NCBI GenBank assembly: GCA_025965895.1 | Contig: JAOPWC010000001.1 | Coordinates: 1-56,460 of the forward strand | Reading direction: 5' to 3' | Source: Mycobacterium sp. | GTDB lineage: Bacteria > Actinomycetota > Actinomycetes > Mycobacteriales > Mycobacteriaceae | Length of the DNA: 56,460 nt | Shown: piece by piece, positions 35,671 through 44,849 of the stretch | How the letters are laid out: every line of letters begins with the position of its first letter | Position numbering within the stretch: the stretch's first letter is position 1 | Translations under genes and position numbers: made by a program | Notes under the pieces: generated by a model | The model's input: the letters and a program-made list of their open reading frames with translations, nothing else | What the model was told of the DNA's origin: nothing | Database searches by the model: none

Positions 35671-36345
35671 ATGAGCTCCACCACGGTGCCCGACGTCGTC
35701 GCACGCATGCGCGCCATCGCCGCCGAAGTGCCGGACGGCGACGGCGTGGGCGTATTCAACCGGGTGTACCTGCGGGTGACGGAGAAGGTGCTCGAGGGCC
35801 TCACCGGCGGCGGCTATTTCTCCGACGACGCGTTCACCGCCGACCTCGATGTCCGGTTCGCCGGCTTCTGGTTCGCGGCATACGACGCCACCGGCGAGGT
35901 TCCGCCGGCCTGGAGACCGCTGTTCGACGCGCGGACGCGCCGTGGCGTGCTGCCGATCCAGTTCGCGCTCGCAGGCATCAACGCCCACATTGAGCACGAC
36001 CTGCCGCTCGCCGTCATCTCGACCTGCGCTGCACACGGGAGCACTCCGAGCAGCCCCGGTGTGCACGAGGACTACGAGAAGGTCAACGACCTGCTCGCGG
36101 GCGTCGAAGCCGAGATCCGCCGATCCTTTCTCACCGAGGTTGGGCAGTCGGTCGACGACCATCTCGGCCCGGTTTTGCACGTGGTGAACTCGTGGAACAT
36201 CGATAACGCCCGCGACGTCGCCTGGGTGAACGCGCAGACCATGTGGGAGTTGCGCCAAGCGAAGTTGCTATTCGACGCATACGAAGCGGCGTTGGCGCGG
36301 ACCGTGGGGATGGGCTCGCGGCTCCTCCTCACTGCACTTACCTGA
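35671..36345 (+). CDS. DUF5995 family protein
   Basis: A 224-residue protein with the DUF5995 pattern: DGVGVFNRVYLRVTEKVLEG, FTADLDVRFAGFWFAAYDAT, VLPIQFALAGINAHIEHDLP with its His pair, HEDYEKVNDLLAGVEAEIRR and AWVNAQTMWELR. The conserved His and Asp residues suggest a metal site, but no function is established to my knowledge. Possible starts are ATG 35662 and ATG 35671. It lies 79 bp after the SDR and could share its mRNA. Confidence 0.75.
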   Translation: MSSTTVPDVVARMRAIAAEVPDGDGVGVFNRVYLRVTEKVLEGLTGGGYFSDDAFTADLDVRFAGFWFAAYDATGEVPPAWRPLFDARTRRGVLPIQFALAGINAHIEHDLPLAVISTCAAHGSTPSSPGVHEDYEKVNDLLAGVEAEIRRSFLTEVGQSVDDHLGPVLHVVNSWNIDNARDVAWVNAQTMWELRQAKLLFDAYEAALARTVGMGSRLLLTALT

Positions 36346-36452
36346 CGCGACAAGCGGCGCCCGAAGTGCGCTTGGCAGCTGCGCCATCTTATGTTTGCCA
36401 GTCCAGACCCGCCAGATGTCTGATGAAGCGCTCGGTATTGGCGTGATCACCG

Positions 36453-36930
36453 TCATCTAATTTCAGTCCCCGGCATTTCACCCTGCGCGCGCTGAAAGGC
36501 CGCCTTACCGGAAGTCGCCGCGATCACTTCGAGAAAGCCGGCATCCCCGGGCTTGTCGGTCCGGTGCAGTTCCATTCGCTTGCTCAGTGCGTCGATCAAA
36601 GTCGACCTGGTAAAGGCGGTTTCGGCGCTCTTGCCGGGGACACCGGGCAGTGTGGACATAAGTGCCGTTATGGGCCGTGACCGCACGGTGGGTTGGGTCC
36701 CAAGTTGAACAGTGATTTGGGTGTCGCGTTGCGGCTTCCGTGATGGCCGACCTTGTACAAGTCCACCTTTTCCAGCTTTTTGCGCTGAGACGGGTCCTTT
36801 TCGGCCTGGTCGAGCAGGTACGACCAGTTCTCGATCTGCGCGTCCCCACCGAACAGGGGATGAAAGAGCACATCTCGACCACGATGAGACCAGCAAAACC
36901 GAAGCCGTGATGAAAGTCGCCTGGCCGCGG
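36453..36930 (-). pseudogene. MBL-fold (ComEC-like) hydrolase C-terminal remnant
   Basis: Pieces in different frames read GDAQIENWSYLLDQAEKDPS, then KLEKVDLYKVGHHGSRNATP, then ITALMSTLPGVPGKSAETAF and LIDALSKRMELHRTD, with a stop at 36453. VGHHGS is a metal-ligand motif of metallo-beta-lactamase-fold enzymes, and the layout resembles ComEC-type soluble hydrolases. The N-terminal HxHxDH half is missing and at least one frameshift is needed. Confidence 0.65.
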
Positions 36931-37242
36931 TCACCACGGAACTAACCAGGGGAGGCGAGATGACGGGCACAGCACTCTCGACGACTCGAAATCCTCTCCT
37001 AGCTCAGCTCTCGATTGGTCGGTGATGAGCCATAGTGACGCGAAAAAAGGCCGATTCGGCTCGGCGCCGGCGCAAACAGCACGCCTAAGAAGTTGCGCCA
37101 CATTGACGGCGATTCCGCCATCTCGGACCCAGGTAGTCGAATACTCGCCCGTTTACTCGGCTGGCAGCGTTTAATCCGGTAAAGGGCGACCCTTAGCTCC
37201 GCGCGTCCGGTGGGGCTCAGGCGCGCCGGGGGATGGGGCAAC
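36931..37242. other. Upstream region of the patatin-like gene
   Basis: 312 bp with no gene recognised. It contains the regulatory palindrome at 37133-37144 and a G-rich ribosome-binding region (GGGGGATGGGG) just before ATG 37243. Confidence 0.5.
37133..37144. promoter_or_regulatory. Shared palindrome site 1 (GTAGTCGAATAC)
   Basis: It matches GTAGTCGACTAC with one change and ends 99 bp before the patatin-like start. Other sites of the set lie at 43476, 44967, 46729, 49922 and 53290. Confidence 0.55.
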
Positions 37243-40200
37243 ATGACCACAAACGGTGAACGACAACTCACAAGCGGAGAACCTCACAAAGTTCTGCGGA
37301 TCGCGCTGGCGATGCGCGGCGGGGTCAGCCTGGCGGTGTGGATCGGGGGAGCCGTCGCCGAGATCGATCTGTTCCGCCGGGCCTGCAACGGCGATGACCT
37401 TGGCGCCGATCCGCTCGGATGTCGCGAGAAGCGTGCCGCGATCTACCGCGAGCGTCTGGCCAACACCGGAAAGTACGACGGAGTCAGAGTCGACATCCTG
37501 GCCGGCGCCAGCGCCGGCGGCTTGAACGCGGTGCTGTTCGGGCTCGCGCAGAGCTGCAACACAGTCATGGACGACATTGTGCGCCGCACATGGATAGAAC
37601 GTGGGGGGATATGGGAGTTGCTGCGCGAGCCTGGATTCGGGCGTGCCCCGTCCATTCTCAGAGGCGACGAACGGCTCTTCACGGTGGCGCGCGACGCGCT
37701 CGGCGAGATCGCCGGCGGATCCGCGGCCTCATCGGCTGGGGCGAGGCGTGTGGACCGGGTCAGCGTCGAGCTGGCCGCCACACTCCTGGATGACGCACCC
37801 GACGGCAAGCGGTCGAACCGGGCGCGGTTTTCCTTCGCCAAGACGCCGGGCGATCTGCGCTCCTGCTACTCAACCATCCCGTCGCCCGACGACAACGCTG
37901 ATGCCGCCGGAGACAGCCGGGCGGCGTGGCGGACCGGCATGGCCCTGGACCGCATGGCATTGGCGGCCCGCGCGACATCGTCGTTCCCGGGGGCATTCGA
38001 GCCCGCCAGCATCTACTCGGTCCCGTCGGGCGCCGCGTCGCCCGGCGCAACGGCGCCCCTACCGACCGACTACCTCACCGCCAGGCAGACCAGCGTGAAC
38101 ATGGCGCGCGCTTTTGTGTACTCCCGGGCACAGGGCACGCTGCTGAAGCCGTTCAACGTGGTGGACGGCGGGATCTTCGACAACATCCCCATCGACCGCG
38201 CCATCCGTGCGATCCAGCGCATGCCGGCGACACAGCCCTCGGGGCGAGTCCTGATCTACCTGGACCCCGAGCCGCCGGTCACCGATCAATCCGGCTTCCC
38301 CTCCGACGAGCGGGACAGCGCCGCCAGCTGGATTCCGGTCATCCACCGCTCGTTCACGCTCAAAGAGCGCACCGAGACCGAGGATGACGAACTCGCGCAG
38401 GTCCGCGAGCACAACGACCGGGTGATGGAAACACGCGGGCGCCTGGAGGCCCTCGCCGCGGTGATGCGCCGCTTGCGCAGATCGGCCGGCGATGCCGACG
38501 CGCAAGTAGGCGCGTTCGTCGACGAGTTGATCACCGACGAGTCCTACCTGCAGTGCCGAATCGCCGTGGACAGCCCCAGAATTGGGCGACTTCTCGCCGA
38601 TCCGGCAGCGGAGCTGTGCTACCCGCCCCGCCAGGCTGTGGACTATGTCCGGCTGCCGCCGATTGAGGGTGTGAAGATCAAAAATCAGGTCCAGGAAGCC
38701 TACAGCGACCATCCGGTGGACTACTGGAACTTGTCGACGGACGTGTGCGCGATGCTGGATTGGGTCCGCGTGTTGATCGGGTGGGTGCATGCGCTCGAGG
38801 ACCTCGTCACTTACTTCTCGGAAGCAGAGCCCGAGAGCCGCGCTGTGGTTCTGCCGTCGGGCGTCGTGGGGGGCGACGAGCTTCTTCCTCCGGCGGCTCG
38901 CCAATCGCTGACCGACGGTCTGCAGGAGTGGAAGCCGCGGCTGTACCGCTGGCTGACTGTGCTCATCGAAGCCAGGCACCGCTCCGTCGACGAGGTTCTG
39001 GCCTGGCCGCTGCGCAGCGAATTGCCCGAAGCGGGCAAGCACTACCCTTTGGCCCACTGTCTGACGGAAAGCCGCGGCCGACAACTAGGTTTGCGGCTGA
39101 CCCCGGAGATTAACGAGCTACTCATAGCCGGCACGGGCAGCGACGTCGAGGAGCGCTTCTACACGCTGCTGTCCGCCCCCGATCAGTTCTGCAACCCGGG
39201 CACCGCACTGGTCGAGGCGGTGACCGAAGGGCTCGACGACATCCTGGGTGAGATCCGCACGTGCTGCGCGCCGGTCGTTCAGAACTTGACGGCGATGTAC
39301 GAGCAGCTTCCCGATGCGTCGAAGGCGCCGGAATGGTTCGCGTCCTGGTGTGAATCGGTGTACCCGCACTTCTATACTGCACCGCTGCAGGACTATTGGG
39401 TCGAACGGCTGTCGCGGTTGTTCGCGGTCACCGGCGTCCCCGACACCGCCTCGATCATCAACTATGAGCGGATCAGCAGCAAGGAGCCGCCGCGCATCGA
39501 TGTGTCGGCCCTCAAAAACGCCGCGAAAGCCAAATATCTGGGCGAGTGGATGCGGCGGCTGCCGAGCAAAGAACAGATGCTCACGGTGCTCGCTCGTGAC
39601 GACTCGCGCCTGGAACCCGACGCCAAGCTGGCAGGCAACGTGCTGATGCGTTTCGGTGGCTTCTTCCTGTGGCGGTGGCGGGAAAACGACTGGCAGTGGG
39701 GCCGTTTGGACGCCGCATCGGGCATCGTCAAAATCCTCGACGGGCTCGCGCGCCAGCGGGCCGGCGACGGTGAGGTGTGCGCTGCGACTGCCGACCTTCA
39801 GAAGATTATCCTGACGGAGTCGGCCAGCCAGGAAAGGTCCGCCGGCCAACAGGACGATGAGCGCCCGCTCGTCGAAACGGTCGGAGGCGACTCGTTCCAG
39901 GCGGTCTCTGCGCATTACCGGTTCGCGCTGGCCTCACGCATCGTGCCCCTGGTGGCCCGGGCGTTGTGGCCGGCCAAAGGGTCGGCGTTGTCGCTGGGCG
40001 GCGCCGCGGGGCGCCTTGCGAATATCGCCGCGCGGCCCCTTACGGTACCGCTGCCGTTGATCGCCGACCCGCTGCGCCTGGCCATGGCATTGGTCGTCGT
40101 CCTCGGCTCGGCGTTCGCGCTCGGCGCGCGAATCGCTGACACGCGATGGTGCAATGTGGTGTCCGCAGTGCTCTTTGTTCTCGGGCTCACCATCGCGGCC

Positions 40201-41145
40201 CGCGCGTGGAAAGCCGGCCACAACTGGCGGCAGCTCAACCAGAACCTTGGTGAACTGAACACGGAACATCCCCTCCTGGGCATCGAAACAGACTGGATCG
40301 CAGAGGTTCTCACACAACCCAAGAGGAGAAAAGACCGCGCCTATTCGTGGCTGCTCGCCGTGGTTGTGCTCGCCGCCGCGATCGCTCTGCCGATCGTGGG
40401 TTACCGGTGGCACCCACCGGGCACGATCGAGTCGTTCATCGTCGCGGCCCTCGGGGTCGTGGGCGCCCAGCACTGGCTGAACAAGCGCTCCTACCGGATC
40501 CTCCCCTCGGCACAAGACGGCGACAAAAACGGCCGGCGCGTCGCCGTGGCGATACTGGTCGGTGTGGGTGCGACCGCGCTGATCTTCAGCCCGATGCTGA
40601 TCGGTTCGCTCGGGCACCGGTACGCCGGAGCTGCCATCGTGCCGCTGCACTGGAATTGCAACCACTTGCCGGGCGACGTCATCGTCGCGGCGGTCGCCGC
40701 AGCGGCGCTGACAGCGATCTCGTTGTGGGGCTGGGCGCGTAACTTCTCGGCAGCTTTGTGCATCGCGGTGAGCGCTGCGGTCGGCGCCGTTGCGCAGTGG
40801 GGGTTCGATGCTTTGCCGTTCACGAAGGATCCCGGGGTATGGAATCTGCTGCCCGTATGGGTATGGGTGATCGTCCTGGGCATCATGAACGCCCGGCTGC
40901 CGCACCGGACCGAAAAGTACGGCGAGCCGGCCAAACCCAAGCCGCCGGCTCCCCAAGGTCAACCGGAGGCGGCGGCAGCAGTAAATCCGCCGTCTGCGGA
41001 AGGCACGGGCGGGATGGACGGCAATGGTTCTGGCCCAAGCCCATCGGGGTCGGCAACCCAGCGGCCAGGTCGGGAGCGGTATCGGTCGACACACGCGGTG
41101 ATTATGGCGTGGGCCAAGGCGCGAGGAGTGTCATCGGGCAGGTAG
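37243..41145 (+). CDS. Patatin-like phospholipase with C-terminal membrane domain (DUF3376 type)
   Basis: A 1300-residue protein. The N-terminal patatin domain has the oxyanion-hole glycines (MRGGVSLAVWIGG), nucleophile Ser90 in GASAGG, and catalytic Asp308 in DGGIFDN, so it should be an active lipid acyl hydrolase. A large helical middle follows. After about residue 945 come six or so hydrophobic segments (AMALVVVLGSAFALGARIA; WLLAVVVLAAAIALPIVGY; VAVAILVGVGATALIF; AAVAAAALTAISLWG; LLPVWVWVIVLGI), then a Pro-rich tail. It is probably anchored in the inner membrane with the lipase in the cytosol. It shares an upstream palindrome with the caspase pair. Patatins are common effectors of conflict systems. 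Confidence 0.85.
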   Translation: MTTNGERQLTSGEPHKVLRIALAMRGGVSLAVWIGGAVAEIDLFRRACNGDDLGADPLGCREKRAAIYRERLANTGKYDGVRVDILAGASAGGLNAVLFGLAQSCNTVMDDIVRRTWIERGGIWELLREPGFGRAPSILRGDERLFTVARDALGEIAGGSAASSAGARRVDRVSVELAATLLDDAPDGKRSNRARFSFAKTPGDLRSCYSTIPSPDDNADAAGDSRAAWRTGMALDRMALAARATSSFPGAFEPASIYSVPSGAASPGATAPLPTDYLTARQTSVNMARAFVYSRAQGTLLKPFNVVDGGIFDNIPIDRAIRAIQRMPATQPSGRVLIYLDPEPPVTDQSGFPSDERDSAASWIPVIHRSFTLKERTETEDDELAQVREHNDRVMETRGRLEALAAVMRRLRRSAGDADAQVGAFVDELITDESYLQCRIAVDSPRIGRLLADPAAELCYPPRQAVDYVRLPPIEGVKIKNQVQEAYSDHPVDYWNLSTDVCAMLDWVRVLIGWVHALEDLVTYFSEAEPESRAVVLPSGVVGGDELLPPAARQSLTDGLQEWKPRLYRWLTVLIEARHRSVDEVLAWPLRSELPEAGKHYPLAHCLTESRGRQLGLRLTPEINELLIAGTGSDVEERFYTLLSAPDQFCNPGTALVEAVTEGLDDILGEIRTCCAPVVQNLTAMYEQLPDASKAPEWFASWCESVYPHFYTAPLQDYWVERLSRLFAVTGVPDTASIINYERISSKEPPRIDVSALKNAAKAKYLGEWMRRLPSKEQMLTVLARDDSRLEPDAKLAGNVLMRFGGFFLWRWRENDWQWGRLDAASGIVKILDGLARQRAGDGEVCAATADLQKIILTESASQERSAGQQDDERPLVETVGGDSFQAVSAHYRFALASRIVPLVARALWPAKGSALSLGGAAGRLANIAARPLTVPLPLIADPLRLAMALVVVLGSAFALGARIADTRWCNVVSAVLFVLGLTIAARAWKAGHNWRQLNQNLGELNTEHPLLGIETDWIAEVLTQPKRRKDRAYSWLLAVVVLAAAIALPIVGYRWHPPGTIESFIVAALGVVGAQHWLNKRSYRILPSAQDGDKNGRRVAVAILVGVGATALIFSPMLIGSLGHRYAGAAIVPLHWNCNHLPGDVIVAAVAAAALTAISLWGWARNFSAALCIAVSAAVGAVAQWGFDALPFTKDPGVWNLLPVWVWVIVLGIMNARLPHRTEKYGEPAKPKPPAPQGQPEAAAAVNPPSAEGTGGMDGNGSGPSPSGSATQRPGRERYRSTHAVIMAWAKARGVSSGR

Positions 41146-41445
41146 CCCTTTGGCTGTTTGCTGGCCGATTCGATTCCGCGCGGCATCTGTCGATCCATGA
41201 AGTGACAGCGCCAACTGCACCATGCTTGATTCCACCGTCGGGGTGAGCCGCAACAGGTCCGGAGGACCTCGCCTCCAGGCAGAGCGTCATGCTCACTGGC
41301 ACGGGGTCACCCGCGTGCTCGGGCCTCCAGCTATGTACCGGCAATGGTCGAAGACGTCGTAACGTCGAGGTCGCCGGACGTGGGAATGCACTTGAGTGCC
41401 TCCCACGCCGCGCCGGTGGTTGACGTAGCAGGTGTAGCGGCGAAT
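41146..41445. other. Convergent spacer between patatin and caspase genes
   Basis: 300 bp where the two transcripts meet. No gene and no strong terminator hairpin were seen. Confidence 0.4.
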
Positions 41446-42954
41446 TTAATGGCCAGAGGCTCCGGCAATCATGGCAATCACGATGATCAACACCCACACG
41501 AAGCCGAACGACACACCGATCCACGCCAAAACCAAACCAGCCGAGGGTTTCCCGGCGTTCGGCCGGCTCGCACGAGGAAGCTGTCCCGACGTGTGCCATC
41601 TGCTGTGGGCTGCAGCTGAACCGCTCCGGGGATTTGACGAGGTCGTCGTCGTTCGACTGACCGGTGACGGCAGCCCTGGAAGGTACTCGCTTGTCCACTC
41701 GTGCCCGTTCCAGTATCGGCGTCGGTGCGCGCCGCATGGATCCGGAAACCAGGCCGCCGCTGGCAGCGGCTCTTTCCCCGGACGCCCCGGATGCTCGGTC
41801 TGTGGGCGAGGTAGCGGTGATTCGGTATCACGTGGCGGCGGTGGCTCGGTGTCACGGTGTTGAGCCGCCGGTTCGGGTTTGGCGGGCTGTGGGCGTATAT
41901 ACGTTTTTGATTTCGTGGGCCCCGCGGCGATCTGAGGTGAACTAGTCGTCGTAATCTCTTCGCCCTCGCACCGCCGGGCGCCGCTGGGATTGTCCGCAGT
42001 GAATGGGTGCTCATCGAGCCACGTGGTAGCCACCTTCCTGACGGTGTGGCTGTCGTCATGCTCACGAAGCTTCTCAACTTCCTTTGTGATACGTCCACGA
42101 ACCGCCCGATTGCCGATCTTGAAGTAATGGTTCAGGTCGGACAGGGCCTGCAGGCGCATCCCGCGCAGTTCGCTGTCGAGTGCGTTACGGATGGACTGGG
42201 GAAGCGCCCAATTGGCGTTCTGCGCAATGACCGTGCGGCCGTCGACCGACGCGTCCATTTTGGGGCGCTGCTGCGGACGCTCCTCTGTCACTCTTTGGTG
42301 CAGGTAATCATAGAGCTCGTCGGCGGTGATGTCTCCGTTGCAGTCCTGGTCGGCACTGCCGTCGCGCAGTCCGGTGATCAAGTGCCGCGTAAAGACAGAT
42401 TGGGGGGCGCTGCCCTGCGGTATCGCGGTGCCCTCGAAGGCGAACTGAGTTGCGTCCGAGGCGGTGAGAACAATTCTTCCCCTCCCGCTGAACCGCTCGA
42501 TCACGTGCACGGTATCGTCGGCTTTTGCCACTGCACCAGAGGGAAACGCCCCGGCATAGCAGCAGTCCAGGATGAGTATCTTCTGCTTGGACCTGCTGTC
42601 GTCCAACGACTGGTTGATCTGATCTGCGGTGACCGACGTCCAGAGCTTCTTCTCGAGGTAGGTGTCCTTCATCGCCAGGTAAAGCTTGCCGCTGTCATCC
42701 TTTAATCCATGCCTGCTAAAATACAGCAGTGTCAGGTCGCCGGGTTTGGACTTGGCATACAACTTCCAGATCGCCTCACCAACCACTTCGTGGGACTCGT
42801 TGATCATCGTGGTGACTTCACCGAACCCGCCAATGGCCGGATTGCGAAGCACCTCCGAGAGATCCTGGGCGTCGTGTCTGGGGGCTGTTAATTGCCGCAG
42901 TCCGGGATCCTCGTATTCGTATGTCGCGACGATCAAGGCCGTTCGGGTAGTCAT
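41446..42954 (-). CDS. Caspase-family protease with DUF2510 and C-terminal TM anchor
   Basis: A 502-residue protein. The caspase (peptidase C14) domain spans about residues 1-250: ALIVATYEYEDPGLRQLTAP, catalytic His82 in LLYFSRHG, and catalytic Cys132 in LILDCCYAG. The usual SGHG is SRHG here. A helical region comes next, then a Pro/Thr-rich linker, a DUF2510 module near 410-440 (AAAWFPDPCGAHRRRYWNGH then EWTSEYLP), and one C-terminal membrane helix (LVLAWIGVSFGFVWVLIIVI). ATG 42954 is two bases after the EACC1 stop, so the two are co-translated. It is probably a membrane-tethered death or conflict protease whose activation depends on EACC1. Confidence 0.88.
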   Translation of the reverse strand: MTTRTALIVATYEYEDPGLRQLTAPRHDAQDLSEVLRNPAIGGFGEVTTMINESHEVVGEAIWKLYAKSKPGDLTLLYFSRHGLKDDSGKLYLAMKDTYLEKKLWTSVTADQINQSLDDSRSKQKILILDCCYAGAFPSGAVAKADDTVHVIERFSGRGRIVLTASDATQFAFEGTAIPQGSAPQSVFTRHLITGLRDGSADQDCNGDITADELYDYLHQRVTEERPQQRPKMDASVDGRTVIAQNANWALPQSIRNALDSELRGMRLQALSDLNHYFKIGNRAVRGRITKEVEKLREHDDSHTVRKVATTWLDEHPFTADNPSGARRCEGEEITTTSSPQIAAGPTKSKTYIRPQPAKPEPAAQHRDTEPPPPRDTESPLPRPQTEHPGRPGKEPLPAAAWFPDPCGAHRRRYWNGHEWTSEYLPGLPSPVSRTTTTSSNPRSGSAAAHSRWHTSGQLPRASRPNAGKPSAGLVLAWIGVSFGFVWVLIIVIAMIAGASGH

Positions 42955-42955
42955 G

Positions 42956-43375
42956 TCAGGCTCCGACGTACTGGCTGTGCCGGCGAATGAAGGCATCCAC
43001 CAGCCGTTGCTGTTGTTCGGGAGATGCCTTATCCAGTTCAATCGTGTCGCCTTCGACGGTCACCGAGATCTTCAGTGTCTTGGCGCTTCTGCTCAGCCAT
43101 TGGTGCAATGCGCCAATGAGCGACGTGAACACACCCCCGCTAGCGCTCATAGCCACGATGACGGCCCCGATCGTGACCGGATCGGCGACTTTCGCGCCGA
43201 AAACTTCGGCGTCCCCGGGACACAGTGTCACCGACTCAACATCAAGTTCGAGAAGCTCTTTTCTGAGCTGCCGCGTCAGCTTTTCGTGATCTTCGGCGGC
43301 CAGCCCGGGGTCGGCCTCGAGCAGCACTTCGACATTCGCCACTGCGCCGGTCACGTCGCAATCGCCGGTTGTCAT
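42956..43375 (-). CDS. EACC1-like component paired with caspase
   Basis: A 139-residue protein. The first half is a small acidic alpha/beta segment (NVEVLLEADPGLAAEDHEKL; LELDVESVTLCPGDAEVFGA). The second half is a hydrophobic helix and sheet (DPVTIGAVIVAMSASGGVFT; SLIGALHQWLSRSAKTLKIS; VTVEGDTIELD). This is the layout of the Effector-Associated Constant Component 1 family, which sits next to diverse effectors (caspases, trypsins, patatins) in actinobacterial conflict systems. GGAGG precedes the ATG; its stop abuts the caspase start. A role as scaffold or switch for the caspase is inferred from the family. Confidence 0.72.
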   Translation of the reverse strand: MTTGDCDVTGAVANVEVLLEADPGLAAEDHEKLTRQLRKELLELDVESVTLCPGDAEVFGAKVADPVTIGAVIVAMSASGGVFTSLIGALHQWLSRSAKTLKISVTVEGDTIELDKASPEQQQRLVDAFIRRHSQYVGA

Positions 43376-43694
43376 CGCTCACCTCCTCATCGATCCCCAC
43401 CCGCGGCGACGCGTTGGTGGGTGCGTTAACCGATGACATGCCGAAATGTAGTGGCGAGGTGCGGTTCCTGCGCGAGTAGCCGACTACCTGCTCTTTAATC
43501 TGCAGTGACAGGTCGTTTGTTTGAATCAGCTCGAGAGCCGTCGCTGGAGTGCCGAAGCGCTGACCGGCACTGAGATTAAACACAAAATGAGTACCGCAGT
43601 ACTCAGGCCTCGCCGCCTAAACCGTCGCATACTGGGCTGCGCTCGGCGTCCGCGCCGCTCATCCACGAGTGACCCTATCCGGCAGGGGTGAGGT
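43376..43694. other. Divergent promoter region, EACC1 and membrane gene
   Basis: 319 bp between the EACC1-caspase operon and the membrane-protein gene. It holds the palindrome at 43476-43487; no gene is seen. Confidence 0.55.
43476..43487. promoter_or_regulatory. Shared palindrome site 2 (GTAGCCGACTAC)
   Basis: One change from GTAGTCGACTAC. It is 101 bp upstream of EACC1 and 208 bp upstream of the divergent membrane gene, so it could serve both. Confidence 0.6.
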
Positions 43695-44849
43695 ATGACC
43701 GATACGCTTGATGACCGCCGATTGACGCCGTCCCGCGCAGCAGACCCACATTCAGCGTTGTGGGACAACGCCGTCGCACCGACTCCCCCACCGGACAGGG
43801 ATCGAACTAACCCTCCACCGGAGCCCAGCGTCGACGCAATACCGTCCGTTGAAAATCCGACTCGACGGCTTCACGCCGCGTGGCGTGAGCGTGCGCAAAG
43901 CCGGATTGTGGATCTGGACCTTGAACTCGACTGCCTGCCGTCGCGATTGAATCGGGCCCTGTCGGCGCTCGAGCAACGCCGTGTGCACCCGGCGAAAAAG
44001 AGGCTTCTGGAGGCATCAGTGGTCGTCAAACGGCGCCCGTCTCCGTGGTCCGCATGGAACGGCGTCGACGTCGAGAAGGCCTGGGTGAACATCCATGCCG
44101 TCGAGGCCACGCTCATTGAGCTGTCTCCGGCCAACACAGTCGCCGCCAAACTGCCCGACATCATCGCCGATGCCCAACTGGCACTCAAACCGAACGACCG
44201 GCGGCTACAGCGCTTACGGGACTACGCAGCGCGGGAGGCGGTAGCAGACGATAACCGTGAACACATCGCAGAGGACGTCAAAGCGATAAAAGCGGCGGGC
44301 CTCAAGGAACAGGTCAAGGCGCGAAGCTTCCGCAACCTACTGTTCGGGGCCACCGTCGCGCTGACTTTGTTTGCCATCCTCTTCGCATTTGTGGGCCTGC
44401 TGTCGCCGAAATGGGTCGTACTTTGCGGGACCGCGACGAATGCGATGGACCGGTGCCCGAGCGGGGAAGGCGTGCCCACGGGGGGTGATGTCGTGCTGGT
44501 CGAGCTGATCGGGTTGCTCAGCGCCAGCCTGGTCGGCTCGGTCGCAATTCGCAGAATGCGCGGAACCTCAACGCCTTATGCGGTGCCGATGGCGTCGCTG
44601 CTGGTGAAGCTGCCGACCGGTGCACTGACGGCGGTTGCCGGGCTGCTCCTGATCCGGGCCGGCGTACTGGGCCCCGCTGTTGCAAATTCGACCGCTGCGC
44701 AGTTGGCCGCATACGCGTTGATCTTCGGTGCATCGCAGCAAGCACTCACCAGGCTCATCGACATCCAAACCCAGAGTGTGCTCGACAACATCCCGTCGCA
44801 GGAGCGTGACCGGGCCAACGAACCCGTCGGCGATAAGCACGGGACGTAG
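43695..44849 (+). CDS. Four-TM membrane protein, part of the conflict locus
   Basis: A 384-residue protein. Residues 1-55 are Pro-rich and disordered; 60-205 are charged and helical (AWRERAQSRIVDLDLELDCL; DYAAREAVADDNREHIAED), perhaps coiled-coil. Membrane segments follow: NLLFGATVALTLFAILFAFV, VVLVELIGLLSASLVGSVAI, LPTGALTAVAGLLLIRAGVL and a shorter AAYALIFGASQQ. A loop with two Cys (CGTATNAMDRC) lies outside. I know no family. It is divergent from EACC1-caspase and shares a regulatory palindrome, so a sensor or membrane-damage role is possible but unproven. The ATG follows GTGAGGT. Confidence 0.65.
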   Translation: MTDTLDDRRLTPSRAADPHSALWDNAVAPTPPPDRDRTNPPPEPSVDAIPSVENPTRRLHAAWRERAQSRIVDLDLELDCLPSRLNRALSALEQRRVHPAKKRLLEASVVVKRRPSPWSAWNGVDVEKAWVNIHAVEATLIELSPANTVAAKLPDIIADAQLALKPNDRRLQRLRDYAAREAVADDNREHIAEDVKAIKAAGLKEQVKARSFRNLLFGATVALTLFAILFAFVGLLSPKWVVLCGTATNAMDRCPSGEGVPTGGDVVLVELIGLLSASLVGSVAIRRMRGTSTPYAVPMASLLVKLPTGALTAVAGLLLIRAGVLGPAVANSTAAQLAAYALIFGASQQALTRLIDIQTQSVLDNIPSQERDRANEPVGDKHGT

